A DNA stretch of 48,860 nt from an uncultured Oscillospiraceae bacterium (GTDB lineage Bacteria; Bacillota; Clostridia; Oscillospirales; Oscillospiraceae), in assembly GCA_910588135.1 (NCBI GenBank), contig CAJUOT010000017.1, forward strand, positions 1-48,860, read 5' to 3'. The notes beneath the pieces are model-generated. The model searched no databases. It saw nothing but the letters and a program-made list of their open reading frames with translations, and was not told where the DNA came from. Of this stretch, positions 37,897 to 46,542 are shown piece by piece (position 1 is the first letter of the stretch; each line of letters starts with the position of its first letter). The position numbers and the translations under genes are program-made.

Positions 37897-38805
37897 ATGC
37901 AGACGTTATCACAGTCAATCAGCTGGTATCTTGAGATGTGTGAGTACGAAAGAAATCTGTCATCGGACACGCTCAAAGCTTATCGAATTGATTTGCGGCA
38001 GTTTACGCAGTTCACAAAGGGGGAGTGGGCCGGTCGGGATTTGCTGAATGCATATATCAAGCATCTTAACGCGTCCTTTGCGCCGCGCTCGGTCAAACGG
38101 AAGCTGGCCAGCGTCCGCGCTTTCTATCATGAGCTGGAATACAGCGGAATTTTAGAGGAAAACCCGTTCCATAAGCTCCATATCCGGATTCAGTCACCTA
38201 AACAGCTTCCGCGAACGATTCCAGACCATCTCGTCCACAGCCTTTTGCAAAGCGCGTATGATGCCTACGCACCGGGGAGGCGGGAGGTCTTACGGGATAT
38301 CTTGGTGCTGGAACTGCTGTTTAGCACTGGCCTTCGTGTTTCAGAGCTCTGCTGTCTCTCCGAAGAGACCTTCGTGTTGGGAGAGGGTCGGCTCCGCCTG
38401 CTGGTCAACGGGAAGGGCCGGAAGGAGCGGGTGATCCAAATTACCACACCGGAGTTACTTCAGGTTGCAAAGGCTTATTGTTGTGAATTTGCAGAGGAAA
38501 TTCAGGGCTGTGGTACAATTTTGGTAAACCGGCGAGGGCGTGGGATATCCACTCAATCGGTGCGGAGGATCGTACAAAAATATTTGAAGATGGTAGGATC
38601 CACTTACCATGTGACGCCGCATATGTTCCGCCACACGTTTGCGACATCGCTGCTGGAAGCGGGAATGGATATTCGGTACATTCAGTCTTTGCTGGGGCAC
38701 AGCTCTATTTCTACAACCCAAATCTATACCCATGTCACTGCCTATCAGCAAACCGCGCTTTTGGCGGAGAAGCATCCCCGGGGAAAGATGACGTTTTCAC
38801 TCTGA
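37897..38805 (+). CDS. tyrosine recombinase (XerC/D-like), candidate invertase
   Basis: 302 residues from ATG 37897 (GGGGG 7 bases upstream). The N-terminal SAM-like core-binding domain spans 1-90. The catalytic set is complete: R147 (TGLRVSEL), K173 or K176 (NGKGRKERVI), H242 and R245 (PHMFRHTF), H268 (LLGHSS) and the nucleophile Y277 (TTQIYTHV). It is followed by its own terminator and then, 47 bases after the stop, by the left repeat of an invertible segment. The adjacency and the 9-5-9 core in the repeats suggest that it catalyses the inversion; chromosome-dimer resolution is the alternative role for Xer-like proteins. Confidence 0.9.
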   Translation: MQTLSQSISWYLEMCEYERNLSSDTLKAYRIDLRQFTQFTKGEWAGRDLLNAYIKHLNASFAPRSVKRKLASVRAFYHELEYSGILEENPFHKLHIRIQSPKQLPRTIPDHLVHSLLQSAYDAYAPGRREVLRDILVLELLFSTGLRVSELCCLSEETFVLGEGRLRLLVNGKGRKERVIQITTPELLQVAKAYCCEFAEEIQGCGTILVNRRGRGISTQSVRRIVQKYLKMVGSTYHVTPHMFRHTFATSLLEAGMDIRYIQSLLGHSSISTTQIYTHVTAYQQTALLAEKHPRGKMTFSL

Positions 38806-38811
38806 ATGTCG

Positions 38812-38846
38812 AGCAGGCCACCGAATTTTTCGGTGGCCTGCTTTTT
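38812..38846 (+). terminator. terminator between recombinase gene and inverton
   Basis: AGCAGGCCACCGAA and TTCGGTGGCCTGCT form a perfect 14-bp stem followed by TTTTT. It isolates the left side of the invertible segment from recombinase transcription. Confidence 0.92.
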
Positions 38847-38851
38847 GCAAT

Positions 38852-38903
38852 GTGAAGGATAATTAGGGATTATCCTTATGCTGTTTCCACTTAGGTGTAA
38901 TAT
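38852..38903 (+). repeat. left 52-bp inverted repeat of the inverton
   Basis: Identical over 52 bases to the reverse complement of 41019-41070. It contains AAGGATAAT and ATTATCCTT around TAGGG, a 9-5-9 arrangement like the two-arm core of a tyrosine recombinase site. The asymmetric TAGGG centre would define direction. The remainder (ATGCTGTTTCC...GTAATAT) may hold accessory binding. Confidence 0.92.
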
Positions 38904-38930
38904 TTATGTCTTTTGTTAAAGGTAGTGTGG

Positions 38931-39779
38931 GTGTTGAAATTATATAGAAAAGCTAAAGAATATATTGATATTCTTAGACATCCAAATGACTGGTTTCACA
39001 GGTTCCGTTCGAGACTATTTTTTCTATTTTTGGGATTTGTGATTCTTGGCATATTTTTAAATAGAGAATGGTATTTCCCCCACTTCCCAGTTTTTTGCAT
39101 CTGCTTTTTGTTTATAGGTTGCATTGCGGTATGGTCAGTATCGTTCTTTATCCAGAAAATGGAACATATCACAGCGTCAGTTGCAAATCAACCTGCGGCC
39201 AAACGAGCAAACTTCTTTTATTTCAAATACTGTGTTAATTCGTCTCTCTATATTTGGGGACCGCTGACAATCATTTTTATTTTTGGAATGGGATGCTGGT
39301 CCATGTTTGGGGCCATAAGACTTACTCCTACACTTATATGGATGGTTGTTCTGTTTTTTATTGTGGTCTATATTAGTATTATTGGTTATCTTCAGTATAT
39401 CGTTTTGGCTATCTATATTTATAATCTTGCTCACAGCTCTGGAAATTATCGTAATCTTCCAAAATCCGCAGTAGAATGCATTCCTGCACAACTTGAGTGG
39501 ATTCAAGCACTTACAAAACTGTCACATATTTATCGTAGTGCATTTTTTTCTTTGGGAAGTGCTTACATAATAGGCTACTGTGCTTTTTGTTGGTTGCCAG
39601 AAATGCAAGCAAATACATCTTTGCCAGCATTCTATCTCCTATGGGGGATTATTTTCGTAGTGATAGTTATGCTATTTCCTATTGTGTCAGTATTAGAATA
39701 TCATTGGATCAAAATGATTATTGAACAGTTAAAGGTATGTTATATTAAAGATTTAGTAAAAGAAAATAAAATAAAATAA
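38931..39779 (+). CDS. multi-pass membrane protein of the inverton, unknown function
   Basis: 282 residues from GTG 38931 (AAAGG 8 bases upstream); in-frame TTG and GTG codons upstream are alternatives. About six membrane helices are predicted (34-52, 58-80, 110-135, 140-175, 205-230, 235-262), with a basic N-terminus LKLYRKAKEYIDILRHPNDWFHRFRS. No aspartate-rich prenyltransferase motif or transporter signature is visible. GC is low. In the present orientation no promoter is seen between the recombinase terminator and this gene, apart from a poor TTATGC/TAATAT match inside the repeat. Confidence 0.7.
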   Translation: MLKLYRKAKEYIDILRHPNDWFHRFRSRLFFLFLGFVILGIFLNREWYFPHFPVFCICFLFIGCIAVWSVSFFIQKMEHITASVANQPAAKRANFFYFKYCVNSSLYIWGPLTIIFIFGMGCWSMFGAIRLTPTLIWMVVLFFIVVYISIIGYLQYIVLAIYIYNLAHSSGNYRNLPKSAVECIPAQLEWIQALTKLSHIYRSAFFSLGSAYIIGYCAFCWLPEMQANTSLPAFYLLWGIIFVVIVMLFPIVSVLEYHWIKMIIEQLKVCYIKDLVKENKIK

Positions 39780-39796
39780 AAGAAAAAAGTGAGACA

Positions 39797-39997
39797 ATGC
39801 GTCTTTCTCCTGCAGTCCAGCGACTTGTTCAAACTCTTTGCGCCACCCAAATACTCAATTCTAAGGATTATCCACTTGAATCGGTTTGGGAAATTGGTTA
39901 TGCTGCACTCTTATCAGTGTTTAACTTCGTCGCAGCAGTTACCACCATTATTCAGTGTCTCCCGCCCCAATCAAGCGTGTTTCTGCATATTCTTTAA
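39797..39997 (+). CDS. possible small ORF after the membrane-protein gene, 66 aa
   Basis: MRLSPAVQRLVQTLCATQILNSKDYPLESVWEIGYAALLSVFNFVAAVTTIIQCLPPQSSVFLHIL, with one membrane-type stretch (about 34-52). The ribosome binding site is poor (AAAAAAGTGAG). It overlaps the end of the convergent gene by 50 bases. It could be cotranscribed with the membrane protein when that gene is switched on, or be chance. Confidence 0.3.
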   Translation: MRLSPAVQRLVQTLCATQILNSKDYPLESVWEIGYAALLSVFNFVAAVTTIIQCLPPQSSVFLHIL

Positions 39998-40988
39998 CTT
40001 GCGATAAGAACCAGCGTAGGCCTTCGCACCATTCCCTCGGCAGCCCTGCAGATTGTAGTGTCATACCAGTTGATATGATGTTGTTATAGACCGATTTGAG
40101 TTCTTCTTTCAATGATTCAATGATATGATATTTTTGCATTAAATCTATCAGGCCTTTCTCATTTATCTGTAAAAGTCTCATGCGATCTTTTTTATTTGCA
40201 ACTTGGTACAGAGTCGAAACTGCCAGGTTTTTTCGACCCAAAAATAAATCTAAGTTTATGGTTCCCTTATGTTTTTTTAGCTGCATAGGATTTTCAAATG
40301 CTTCCAAATCATTCAGTGCCTGGAACAAATATCCACATTGATCGCCCTGCTCTTTAAAAATCTTTTCAATCTGCATATTTCGCTTATTGCCTGCTCCAGC
40401 ATAGTAGCCAATAAGCATACTATTGCCCAAAATTTCCGCTGTTTCAAGTTGCACAATTTCGCGGATTTTTTCGCTGTCAAAAAAATCCATTTTCTGGAGA
40501 TTTAGCTCCTCTACAGCGCCTTTTGCCATACTGTATATTGTCTTAATCAGTGCATTCAAACATAAATCATAGTGGTGAGGAAGAACCACAGAATCTGAAA
40601 ATGTGTTTTCCAAGCGAGACATAGAAAATCCTATCATCTTGAGGGCAAAAAGGACTGCATACTGAGGGCTGTGTTCGCTATGGAAAGCCAATTGACCATG
40701 ACGTTCTTGATCATTGTCAATCCAGTCATCAAGGAGTAATGAAGCCTTGTGAATAAGTTCAATACTCACTGCAATGTCTGCAATTTGATCAAAATTATGT
40801 GAACAAGCTTCGGTAGGTGAGATTGTAGATAAGTAGCCCCATAAACAAATTTGGGGTCTGAGCCTATTGCCCGATACTAACTGCGCTTGTTGGGTGCCTA
40901 ATTCGTTGAGTGCTCGGATCCAGTATATATCAAATTTTTGAAGGAAACACTGGGTTGCTATTCGATAAGTTTCAATAGGCCTACACAT
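39948..40988 (-). CDS. polyprenyl-synthetase-like class 1 isoprenoid enzyme of the inverton
   Basis: 346 residues from ATG 40988 with GGAGGGAG upstream. Trans-prenyltransferase features are SGNRLRPQICLWGYL (normally GKRLRP), the first aspartate-rich motif DDWID in IHKASLLLDDWIDNDQERHG, and a degenerate second motif in FQALNDLEAFE where DDxxD has become NDLEA. The enzyme may still elongate or transfer a prenyl chain; ComQ-like peptide prenyltransferases are another branch of this fold. It is placed 30 bases inside the right repeat and behind the external promoter, so it should be the expressed gene in this orientation. Confidence 0.75.
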   Translation of the reverse strand: MCRPIETYRIATQCFLQKFDIYWIRALNELGTQQAQLVSGNRLRPQICLWGYLSTISPTEACSHNFDQIADIAVSIELIHKASLLLDDWIDNDQERHGQLAFHSEHSPQYAVLFALKMIGFSMSRLENTFSDSVVLPHHYDLCLNALIKTIYSMAKGAVEELNLQKMDFFDSEKIREIVQLETAEILGNSMLIGYYAGAGNKRNMQIEKIFKEQGDQCGYLFQALNDLEAFENPMQLKKHKGTINLDLFLGRKNLAVSTLYQVANKKDRMRLLQINEKGLIDLMQKYHIIESLKEELKSVYNNIISTGMTLQSAGLPREWCEGLRWFLSQVKEYAETRLIGAGDTE

Positions 40989-41018
40989 AGTTTGGACTCC
41001 CTCCAGAAATGCGAGCAG

Positions 41019-41070
41019 ATATTACACCTAAGTGGAAACAGCATAAGGATAATCCCTAATTATCCTTCAC
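41019..41070 (-). repeat. right 52-bp inverted repeat of the inverton
   Basis: Exact reverse complement of 38852-38903; identity ends abruptly on both sides. It lies between the external promoter and the prenyl-synthetase-like gene. Confidence 0.92.
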
Positions 41071-41079
41071 CTGACACAC

Positions 41080-41088
41080 ATTATAGCA
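41080..41088 (-). promoter_or_regulatory. promoter reading into the inverton
   Basis: On the minus strand TGCTATAAT, an extended consensus -10. The expected start is near 41073, just outside the repeat, so the repeat becomes the 5' leader of whichever gene is adjacent. No strong -35 is present, as is allowed for extended -10 promoters. Confidence 0.7.
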
Positions 41089-41242
41089 CAGCAAATAAAA
41101 ATTACCATACCAATTTGGGAAAAATGTCGTAACATTAGCAAAATATAGTCTGTAGGAATGTCTGGAATTGAAAGCTACTATTATCCATCTGACAATCTTT
41201 TGGGTAAAGGGAGAGCGTCTGTCATACAATGTCGGCTCTCTT

Positions 41243-42130
41243 TTACAACATCAATGAAAAAGAATCTGCATGGAGTGTTCTCTTTCTGGGCATTTCGTCC
41301 GACGAACTTTCTCTTGCTGTACCGCTTCGTAGCTTACGATATTCATCTGGCGCGATTCTCTTTAAGTCGTGCATAAAGGCATCATTGCGGTCGGCAGTTT
41401 CTCGGTTCATTTTACGCTCTTGTTCATCAACGATGTCTCTCCATGCAGATTTGTCATCTGTTCCAAGCAATTTATTAATGCTCCAAATATTAAAGGTCAT
41501 GCCAAATCTCGCATCCTCTGTCGTTTTATTCGGAACATTATGCATATAAGGTACATAGGCATTTTCGTCCAGTTCCAACTGCCCAATTTCTGTCAGAATA
41601 TACTTTCTCTGCGCACCGGCAGAAATCAATACTTCATCTGGAACTCCTGAGAGAACACGCTCTACCAAATTAGCTTTTTTTCCCGTAGTTGGCATACCTT
41701 GGGAAGTGAGAATATCCTTTAATTGTGCCACCGTGAACCCACCGACTGCATCACGAACAGACCCCAAAGCGATGTAACCACGGTCTTCTAAGCTCTTGAG
41801 CGCGGCTCCAACATCCCTAATACCATAAGTAAACCACCAAAAACCCGGATATCCATTCTTTGGCCCGGGATAATTTCCTTTGGAACAGTATGCTAACAGC
41901 AGGATTTCGGCGGGATATAAACCGCGTTTTGATGGGATTGCGGTTTTCTTTCGTTCTTCAAATGTAATAACACGATGCTCGAAAGCTGTGCCCTCATGAA
42001 CCACATCGGTGTAATAGGAATCTGGTTGATAGAATTTTTTATCCTCTTCAGGCACCGTGGTCTTTACTGGTGTAGTCTTTTGGGTAACCTCAACCTTATC
42101 TTTTTTCTTTAAAAAATCAAATAAGCCCAT
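41243..42130 (-). CDS. SAP-domain protein, last gene of a minus-strand train
   Basis: 295 residues from ATG 42130 with AGGAGAT upstream. N-terminal MGLFDFLKKKDK, a globular middle, a SAP motif at about 151-183 (FTVAQLKDILTSQGMPTTGKKANLVERVLSG), which usually binds DNA, and a charged helical C-terminus (WRDIVDEQERKMNRETADRNDAFMHDLKR). The gene ends before a short hairpin (GAGAGC...GCTCTC). Function unknown. Confidence 0.65.
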   Translation of the reverse strand: MGLFDFLKKKDKVEVTQKTTPVKTTVPEEDKKFYQPDSYYTDVVHEGTAFEHRVITFEERKKTAIPSKRGLYPAEILLLAYCSKGNYPGPKNGYPGFWWFTYGIRDVGAALKSLEDRGYIALGSVRDAVGGFTVAQLKDILTSQGMPTTGKKANLVERVLSGVPDEVLISAGAQRKYILTEIGQLELDENAYVPYMHNVPNKTTEDARFGMTFNIWSINKLLGTDDKSAWRDIVDEQERKMNRETADRNDAFMHDLKRIAPDEYRKLRSGTARESSSDEMPRKRTLHADSFSLML

Positions 42131-42146
42131 ATAGGTATCTCCTGTA

Positions 42147-42386
42147 TTAATCGTTCATAAAAGCATCAAACTCTTCAATTCGGTCAATCCACTCCAACTC
42201 TTTTTGCTTTTTTGCCTTGCTGTCAAGAACAGTTGCGTTGGGATTCCTTCTTAGAATTTCGGCTTTCATTTTGCGTTGTTCTGCTTTTGTGGTTGGGACA
42301 AGTTTTGTACCACCCCACCAAGTTTTCGCAATTTTTTGTGTAACATCATAAACTGGTTCTGATGACTTCTTTTTCCTCCCAAACAT
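42147..42386 (-). CDS. small basic hypothetical protein, 79 aa
   Basis: MFGRKKKSSEPVYDVTQKIAKTWWGGTKLVPTTKAEQRKMKAEILRRNPNATVLDSKAKKQKELEWIDRIEEFDAFMND. ATG 42386 is chosen because GGAGG lies 6 bases upstream; ATG 42392 touches the ribosome binding site. It is Lys-rich with a C-terminal helix. It lies 16 bases from the SAP gene and 12 from the preceding gene, so cotranscription is likely. Not recognised. Confidence 0.6.
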   Translation of the reverse strand: MFGRKKKSSEPVYDVTQKIAKTWWGGTKLVPTTKAEQRKMKAEILRRNPNATVLDSKAKKQKELEWIDRIEEFDAFMND

Positions 42387-42398
42387 AACCATCCTCCA

Positions 42399-43079
42399 TC
42401 AATCCATACTGCCGCTACCTTTATTACCACCAAATTCACAGCCGTGTACATGATTGTGACCATAATACCACCGACCATAGCGGTATCCGTAGTGAGGAGG
42501 ACAGTGCGCACAGTCGCCATTACAACGACCGTTATGCCTATGTTGATTAGAACCACTTGCCATATCAATACCCGCAATCACGCCAAACAGCGTGGCAAAG
42601 AAACCAGGGCGCTTCGGCGGTGGGCAGTAATCGTCTACATATATGTCAGCTTCTGCCAACAGCTCGTCCTCTTCGATTTCCTCTGGTTCTTCATCTTCGT
42701 ACTCTTCTTCGCGCAAATCTTCCGGTAGCATAAGATGTCTTTGTTTGCAGATTTCAATGATAACCTCATCATCAATCTCACCGTACAGATATTCCATATC
42801 CTCGGCAGTCAATCGTTCTGCGGAATTGCGTACTGCTGCAGTCGCCAGTTCTTTATCATTGATACAGGCGAACTCGACTAAATCGGAGCCTGAAAATGCC
42901 AGTTTTGCTTCGACCGCCTTGCGAAGTAAACGGTTTGCCGCAGGTACATTCACCTGCAGTTCAATGATAATCTCACCGACCTCATCGGCGGGCCCCAAAG
43001 AAGAAAGTGATGAAAGGTAGCGCACCTGGGTGCTTTCTGCCCAATCATAAAATCGATCATAATAATCTGCCCATGTCAT
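42399..43079 (-). CDS. hypothetical protein with acidic middle and His/Cys-rich tail, 226 aa
   Basis: ATG 43079 with AGGGGG upstream. Residues 1-120 are helical repeats (LLRKAVEAKLAFSGSDLVEFACINDKELATAAVRNSAERLTAEDMEYLYGEIDDEVI). An acidic stretch follows (about 125-145) and the last 50 residues are His, Cys, Tyr and Gly-rich (HRHNGRCNGDCAHCPPHYGY...), possibly metal-binding. Not recognised; it belongs to the same gene train as the nuclease upstream. Confidence 0.6.
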   Translation of the reverse strand: MTWADYYDRFYDWAESTQVRYLSSLSSLGPADEVGEIIIELQVNVPAANRLLRKAVEAKLAFSGSDLVEFACINDKELATAAVRNSAERLTAEDMEYLYGEIDDEVIIEICKQRHLMLPEDLREEEYEDEEPEEIEEDELLAEADIYVDDYCPPPKRPGFFATLFGVIAGIDMASGSNQHRHNGRCNGDCAHCPPHYGYRYGRWYYGHNHVHGCEFGGNKGSGSMD

Positions 43080-43093
43080 CTTTCGCACCCCCT

Positions 43094-45109
43094 TTACTCA
43101 CAATGCTTGCGAAGCCAATAGTATCCACCGGCTGTTTTTTGCCGACCGTTGAGAACATCACGAATGCTTTTCCTGTTGATTCCTGTCCGGCGCTCTGCGG
43201 AATTGATAGAATCAAATTCTGCGACTATTTCTCCCGTGGAATCCACCTGGTATATTGACTTAGATGTGTTTTCCGCTGAATACTGCACTGCAGGTGCGAT
43301 GGAATATACAGGGGTTCCAGTGTCCACCCGTTCCCACATAAAACCACCGGCAGTAGAAGCCCTCCCATTTAGCACCTTTGAAATCTGTTGGCTTGATATC
43401 GCAACATCTTTGGCGGCATCTGTAATAGAGTTGTAGGCGCAAATATAATTTCCGTCTAAAGCATATTTTCTGATTTCGGTCTGTTGCACAAAAGGCTTTG
43501 CTTTTTCCGCTTCTTTTATCTGCGCATATGTAACCGGTAAAAACAGGTCCGCTACAGGAAAAGGTAGCCCAAGCGACAAACACCGCTCGACAAATGTGGA
43601 ATCTGTCGGTTCTGGAAATACATTCTCGTTTAAGAAAGACAATACTTTAGAAAATGTAAGTTTTTCCTTGTAAGACCATTCGATTAGTTTCACACCATTA
43701 TTCTGACATTTTTGGCGTTTATCTGCATCCATTTCGCGTTGCATCAGCAGTTTGGCTTCTCCGCCAAAGTAATCAATCGCGTCATAATGCTGTTGTCCTT
43801 GGTATTCAATTGCACAGCTATATTGCGGAATGAATATATCCAATGACTGCGTATCCAACCAACTACTTCTGTATTGGTATACAGCATCCGAACACAGTAG
43901 CTTAATATACTGGTACAACCTGTATTCTGATGTCCAGAGTGAGGGACGAGCCTCTTGGCTTAAAGAGGATACTTCGGTATACCTTTCTTTAATCCAGGTT
44001 CTCAAAGCCTCAATTGACCGATAAAACCTACGCATCACATTAGACGATTGGACTGTGCGCTCGCTATATCGATGAGACACTCGATCTTTAATTTCGCCAA
44101 TAATCCTTAATATGGGGGAGTTGGTCTCAGCATCAGAATAGGTGTTCTTGCACTTATCATCCCCTATAGCATCGCCGGGAGAAAGCATTAATGGGTCAAG
44201 CCAATGTGTCCCATACAAACACAGTAAAAGAGGCTCGTTTTCTGCTCGGATTGGAATCTGGTATTGTAACATATCTAACGGGGAAACTATTCTGCCCTCT
44301 ACCGTGTGATTTTGGGCTAAAAACAATCGGGCATAAAACTTTTGGTTAAATGTACACTCGATTGGTATAAAAATCACCTTATCATTTTCATTCGGGGTGG
44401 AGCAATCTACACCCATAATTGACTGTGGTAGAGCCGAGATTTCTTCCTCCAACAAATCGCACTGCGAACTTACCCATGTGAACAATTCAGACAGTTCTGG
44501 ATACCAAATCCAAGCCATTTCAATGTATTCCTCGGCAAAAGGCAGCTTGCGCGTTGATTTTGTTACTTTGCCGGTGGTCTTTTCGATTGGCAGTGCAGTA
44601 TGTTGATCTCTGGCACTGCGTATGCCTTGGTTGATTTTTTTCTGTTTAGCAGTGATTTTTTGAGGATACGACGTGCTTTCAATGATTTGATCGTTATTCC
44701 AATACTTTACACCGGTTATGCAGAGTGAGATGCTCTCTGTCATAATTTCCTCATTTACGGGGGTATACAATGAGAAACTATCATTGGCATCGTACAAAAT
44801 CGTTTGATAGTACTCCTTGTTGTTTATAGGGGCTCCCTCATGCAGCACCTGGCAAAACACGCCCCGCACATCTTTTACGCCGTAATCCGTTAATCTGAAG
44901 TGCAAATAATTGCCTCGCTGAGTGTAATGAACACTGGCAGCAGTTGATTGAAACAAGAACTCCGAGTACCAGCAATCGTGCATACGAACCTTTTTTGATT
45001 TTTTTCCATAGAGTTTTATATCTATTGCAGGATATAAAGAACCTACATCTCTGCATTGCTTATCGTGGTCATACACAACATAATGGTCAGTAATTTCAAC
45101 ACCAAACAC
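43094..45109 (-). CDS. large nuclease-like protein with NUMOD1-type repeats
   Basis: 671 residues from GTG 45109 with AAGGGAGGG upstream. The N-terminal 380 residues are unrecognised. Residues about 430-510 form a PD-(D/E)xK-like nuclease (SLDIFIPQYSCAIEYQGQQHYDAIDYFGGEAKLLMQREMDADKRQKCQNNGVKLIEW; acid residues in DIFIP and EYQ). The C-terminus has two NUMOD1-like DNA-binding repeats (about 570-615 and 625-671, each ending LNGR-x(2)-TAGG-x-W/YW). Domains of this kind occur in homing endonucleases and in phage-defence nucleases. Confidence 0.65.
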   Translation of the reverse strand: MFGVEITDHYVVYDHDKQCRDVGSLYPAIDIKLYGKKSKKVRMHDCWYSEFLFQSTAASVHYTQRGNYLHFRLTDYGVKDVRGVFCQVLHEGAPINNKEYYQTILYDANDSFSLYTPVNEEIMTESISLCITGVKYWNNDQIIESTSYPQKITAKQKKINQGIRSARDQHTALPIEKTTGKVTKSTRKLPFAEEYIEMAWIWYPELSELFTWVSSQCDLLEEEISALPQSIMGVDCSTPNENDKVIFIPIECTFNQKFYARLFLAQNHTVEGRIVSPLDMLQYQIPIRAENEPLLLCLYGTHWLDPLMLSPGDAIGDDKCKNTYSDAETNSPILRIIGEIKDRVSHRYSERTVQSSNVMRRFYRSIEALRTWIKERYTEVSSLSQEARPSLWTSEYRLYQYIKLLCSDAVYQYRSSWLDTQSLDIFIPQYSCAIEYQGQQHYDAIDYFGGEAKLLMQREMDADKRQKCQNNGVKLIEWSYKEKLTFSKVLSFLNENVFPEPTDSTFVERCLSLGLPFPVADLFLPVTYAQIKEAEKAKPFVQQTEIRKYALDGNYICAYNSITDAAKDVAISSQQISKVLNGRASTAGGFMWERVDTGTPVYSIAPAVQYSAENTSKSIYQVDSTGEIVAEFDSINSAERRTGINRKSIRDVLNGRQKTAGGYYWLRKHCE

Positions 45110-45161
45110 GCTGATACCCTCCCTTCAAAATTCAATCTAATGCGTACTACTCAACAGCGTA

Positions 45162-46511
45162 TTAGTCCTGGAACGGTGCATCCCAAGGTTCGGCATACTT
45201 TTCAATCCAGCCTTTATCCTTGTCACCGTATGCACTGTAGCCGGTTGAAATTTTCCAATGCTCACCGTCAGCGTATTCTACAATTTTGATGTAATAATAG
45301 TACGAATACTGCTGCGCAACGGAGTTATGATATTCTACTCCCTCATCGGTCAAGCGGCACGAATATGTGTAAATCTTTGTGCCGTCATTTTCATATACAT
45401 AAGAGGCATCCGAGGCATAGTACTCAAAGAAATCTATCGGAAGATAGGAAACTGCTATATCAGCAGCCCCATCAACGGTCATATCGGCTGCAAAATCTGC
45501 ATCGAAGATGTTAATTTCAATGGTTCCTACATACTCCTCGTTTGTGGAGTGCTGTGTCATATACAGTACGATCTCATCAGAATAAACGGTTTCCAGGGCC
45601 ATTTCCATTGAAGACTTCTTGGTTATGTCTGTCACAGCGATTCTGCTGTCACCGATGCCGTTGTAAAATGCTTGAGCCTCTGCGTAGCTATCAAAAATGC
45701 GAGGGTGGCCTTCAAGAGCAACCAGTTCGGACGCAGTATAATTCGTTATAGCGTCGGAGGGTTGACTGCCGCCAGGGGAATCATCGTTGCTTCCAATGAT
45801 CGAGCCGATGATCCCAATCGCAGCCACAAGGATGACCAGGGCAAAAAGAACTTTTACAACCGTCCAGAGACAACCGTTTTTGGTCTTTTTCTTCGGTAAG
45901 CGCACCTTGGCGCATTCCTGTCGCACAGCATCGCAGTATGCGAGTTGCTCCGGCGTTAGGGTGACTTGATGGTTTTGATAAACATCAACGCCGGCAATAA
46001 CCTCTTTCTGCACATAGGAGATAAAGCCAGCAGCATATGCAACGATTGCAGGGTCCATAGCGACATTCTTTGCAGTCCGATCCGACTGAAGCACGAAACT
46101 CTGCCTATCCAGAATTTTGACGGCAGACACCTTCTCTATGGGAAAGTCGAAGGAGTCATCTTTGCCAATGAACATGACCCGCTTATTGGTAATAATCAAA
46201 TCGCCATAGTTGTGGTCACGAACCGTTCCCCGAATAGGTTTACCACCGGAACTTCCCGTGCGGACGGTGACACCTTTTGCAACACGGAAACTCGCTCCGG
46301 CAGACTTCCCGGTATAACCGACCACCTGGTTTTTGTCTTTGAAGGTCTGCGCAGGAGCAGCATAAATAATACATTCACCGGGCTGTGCAAAAAAGCCAGA
46401 GTAATGGACGATGGGCATACCGACACCTGTCTCATAGGGAGTAATGTCAGCATATGGGTTCGCCTGATTGGCGGCTGCTATCTTTTGCAGCGACTCTTTT
46501 GATATGTTCAT
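45162..46511 (-). CDS. membrane protein with GRAM/PH-like N-terminal domain
   Basis: 449 residues from ATG 46511 (GAAGGAT upstream). Residues about 40-165 include GDLIITNKRVMFIGKDDSFDFPIEKVSAVKILDRQSFVLQSD, a pattern of bacterial PH/GRAM-like domains. A membrane helix lies at about 222-247 (LWTVVKVLFALVILVAAIGIIGSIIG), followed by an external or lumenal C-terminal domain of 200 residues. The domain order resembles sensor or anchoring proteins. It is preceded by the metalloprotease gene with a short gap. Function unknown. Confidence 0.65.
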   Translation of the reverse strand: MNISKESLQKIAAANQANPYADITPYETGVGMPIVHYSGFFAQPGECIIYAAPAQTFKDKNQVVGYTGKSAGASFRVAKGVTVRTGSSGGKPIRGTVRDHNYGDLIITNKRVMFIGKDDSFDFPIEKVSAVKILDRQSFVLQSDRTAKNVAMDPAIVAYAAGFISYVQKEVIAGVDVYQNHQVTLTPEQLAYCDAVRQECAKVRLPKKKTKNGCLWTVVKVLFALVILVAAIGIIGSIIGSNDDSPGGSQPSDAITNYTASELVALEGHPRIFDSYAEAQAFYNGIGDSRIAVTDITKKSSMEMALETVYSDEIVLYMTQHSTNEEYVGTIEINIFDADFAADMTVDGAADIAVSYLPIDFFEYYASDASYVYENDGTKIYTYSCRLTDEGVEYHNSVAQQYSYYYYIKIVEYADGEHWKISTGYSAYGDKDKGWIEKYAEPWDAPFQD

Positions 46512-46542
46512 ATCTATATCCTTCTTTTTCAAGGGCGCTATC

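Larger units (their letters stand above)
38852..41070. mobile_element. putative invertible DNA segment with two convergent genes
   Basis: Perfect 52-bp inverted repeats enclose 2115 bases carrying two genes that both start next to a repeat and face each other. A terminator lies just outside the left repeat and a strong promoter just outside the right repeat pointing inwards. In the orientation given, the polyprenyl-synthetase-like gene is behind the promoter and the membrane-protein gene is silent. Inversion would exchange them. Confidence 0.75.

Noticed and set aside
38876..38903. A promoter within the inverton repeat (TTATGC-16-TAATAT)
   Set aside because: Both hexamers are poor, and a promoter in the repeat would express both genes in every orientation, contrary to the terminator/promoter arrangement; it is kept only as a caveat.
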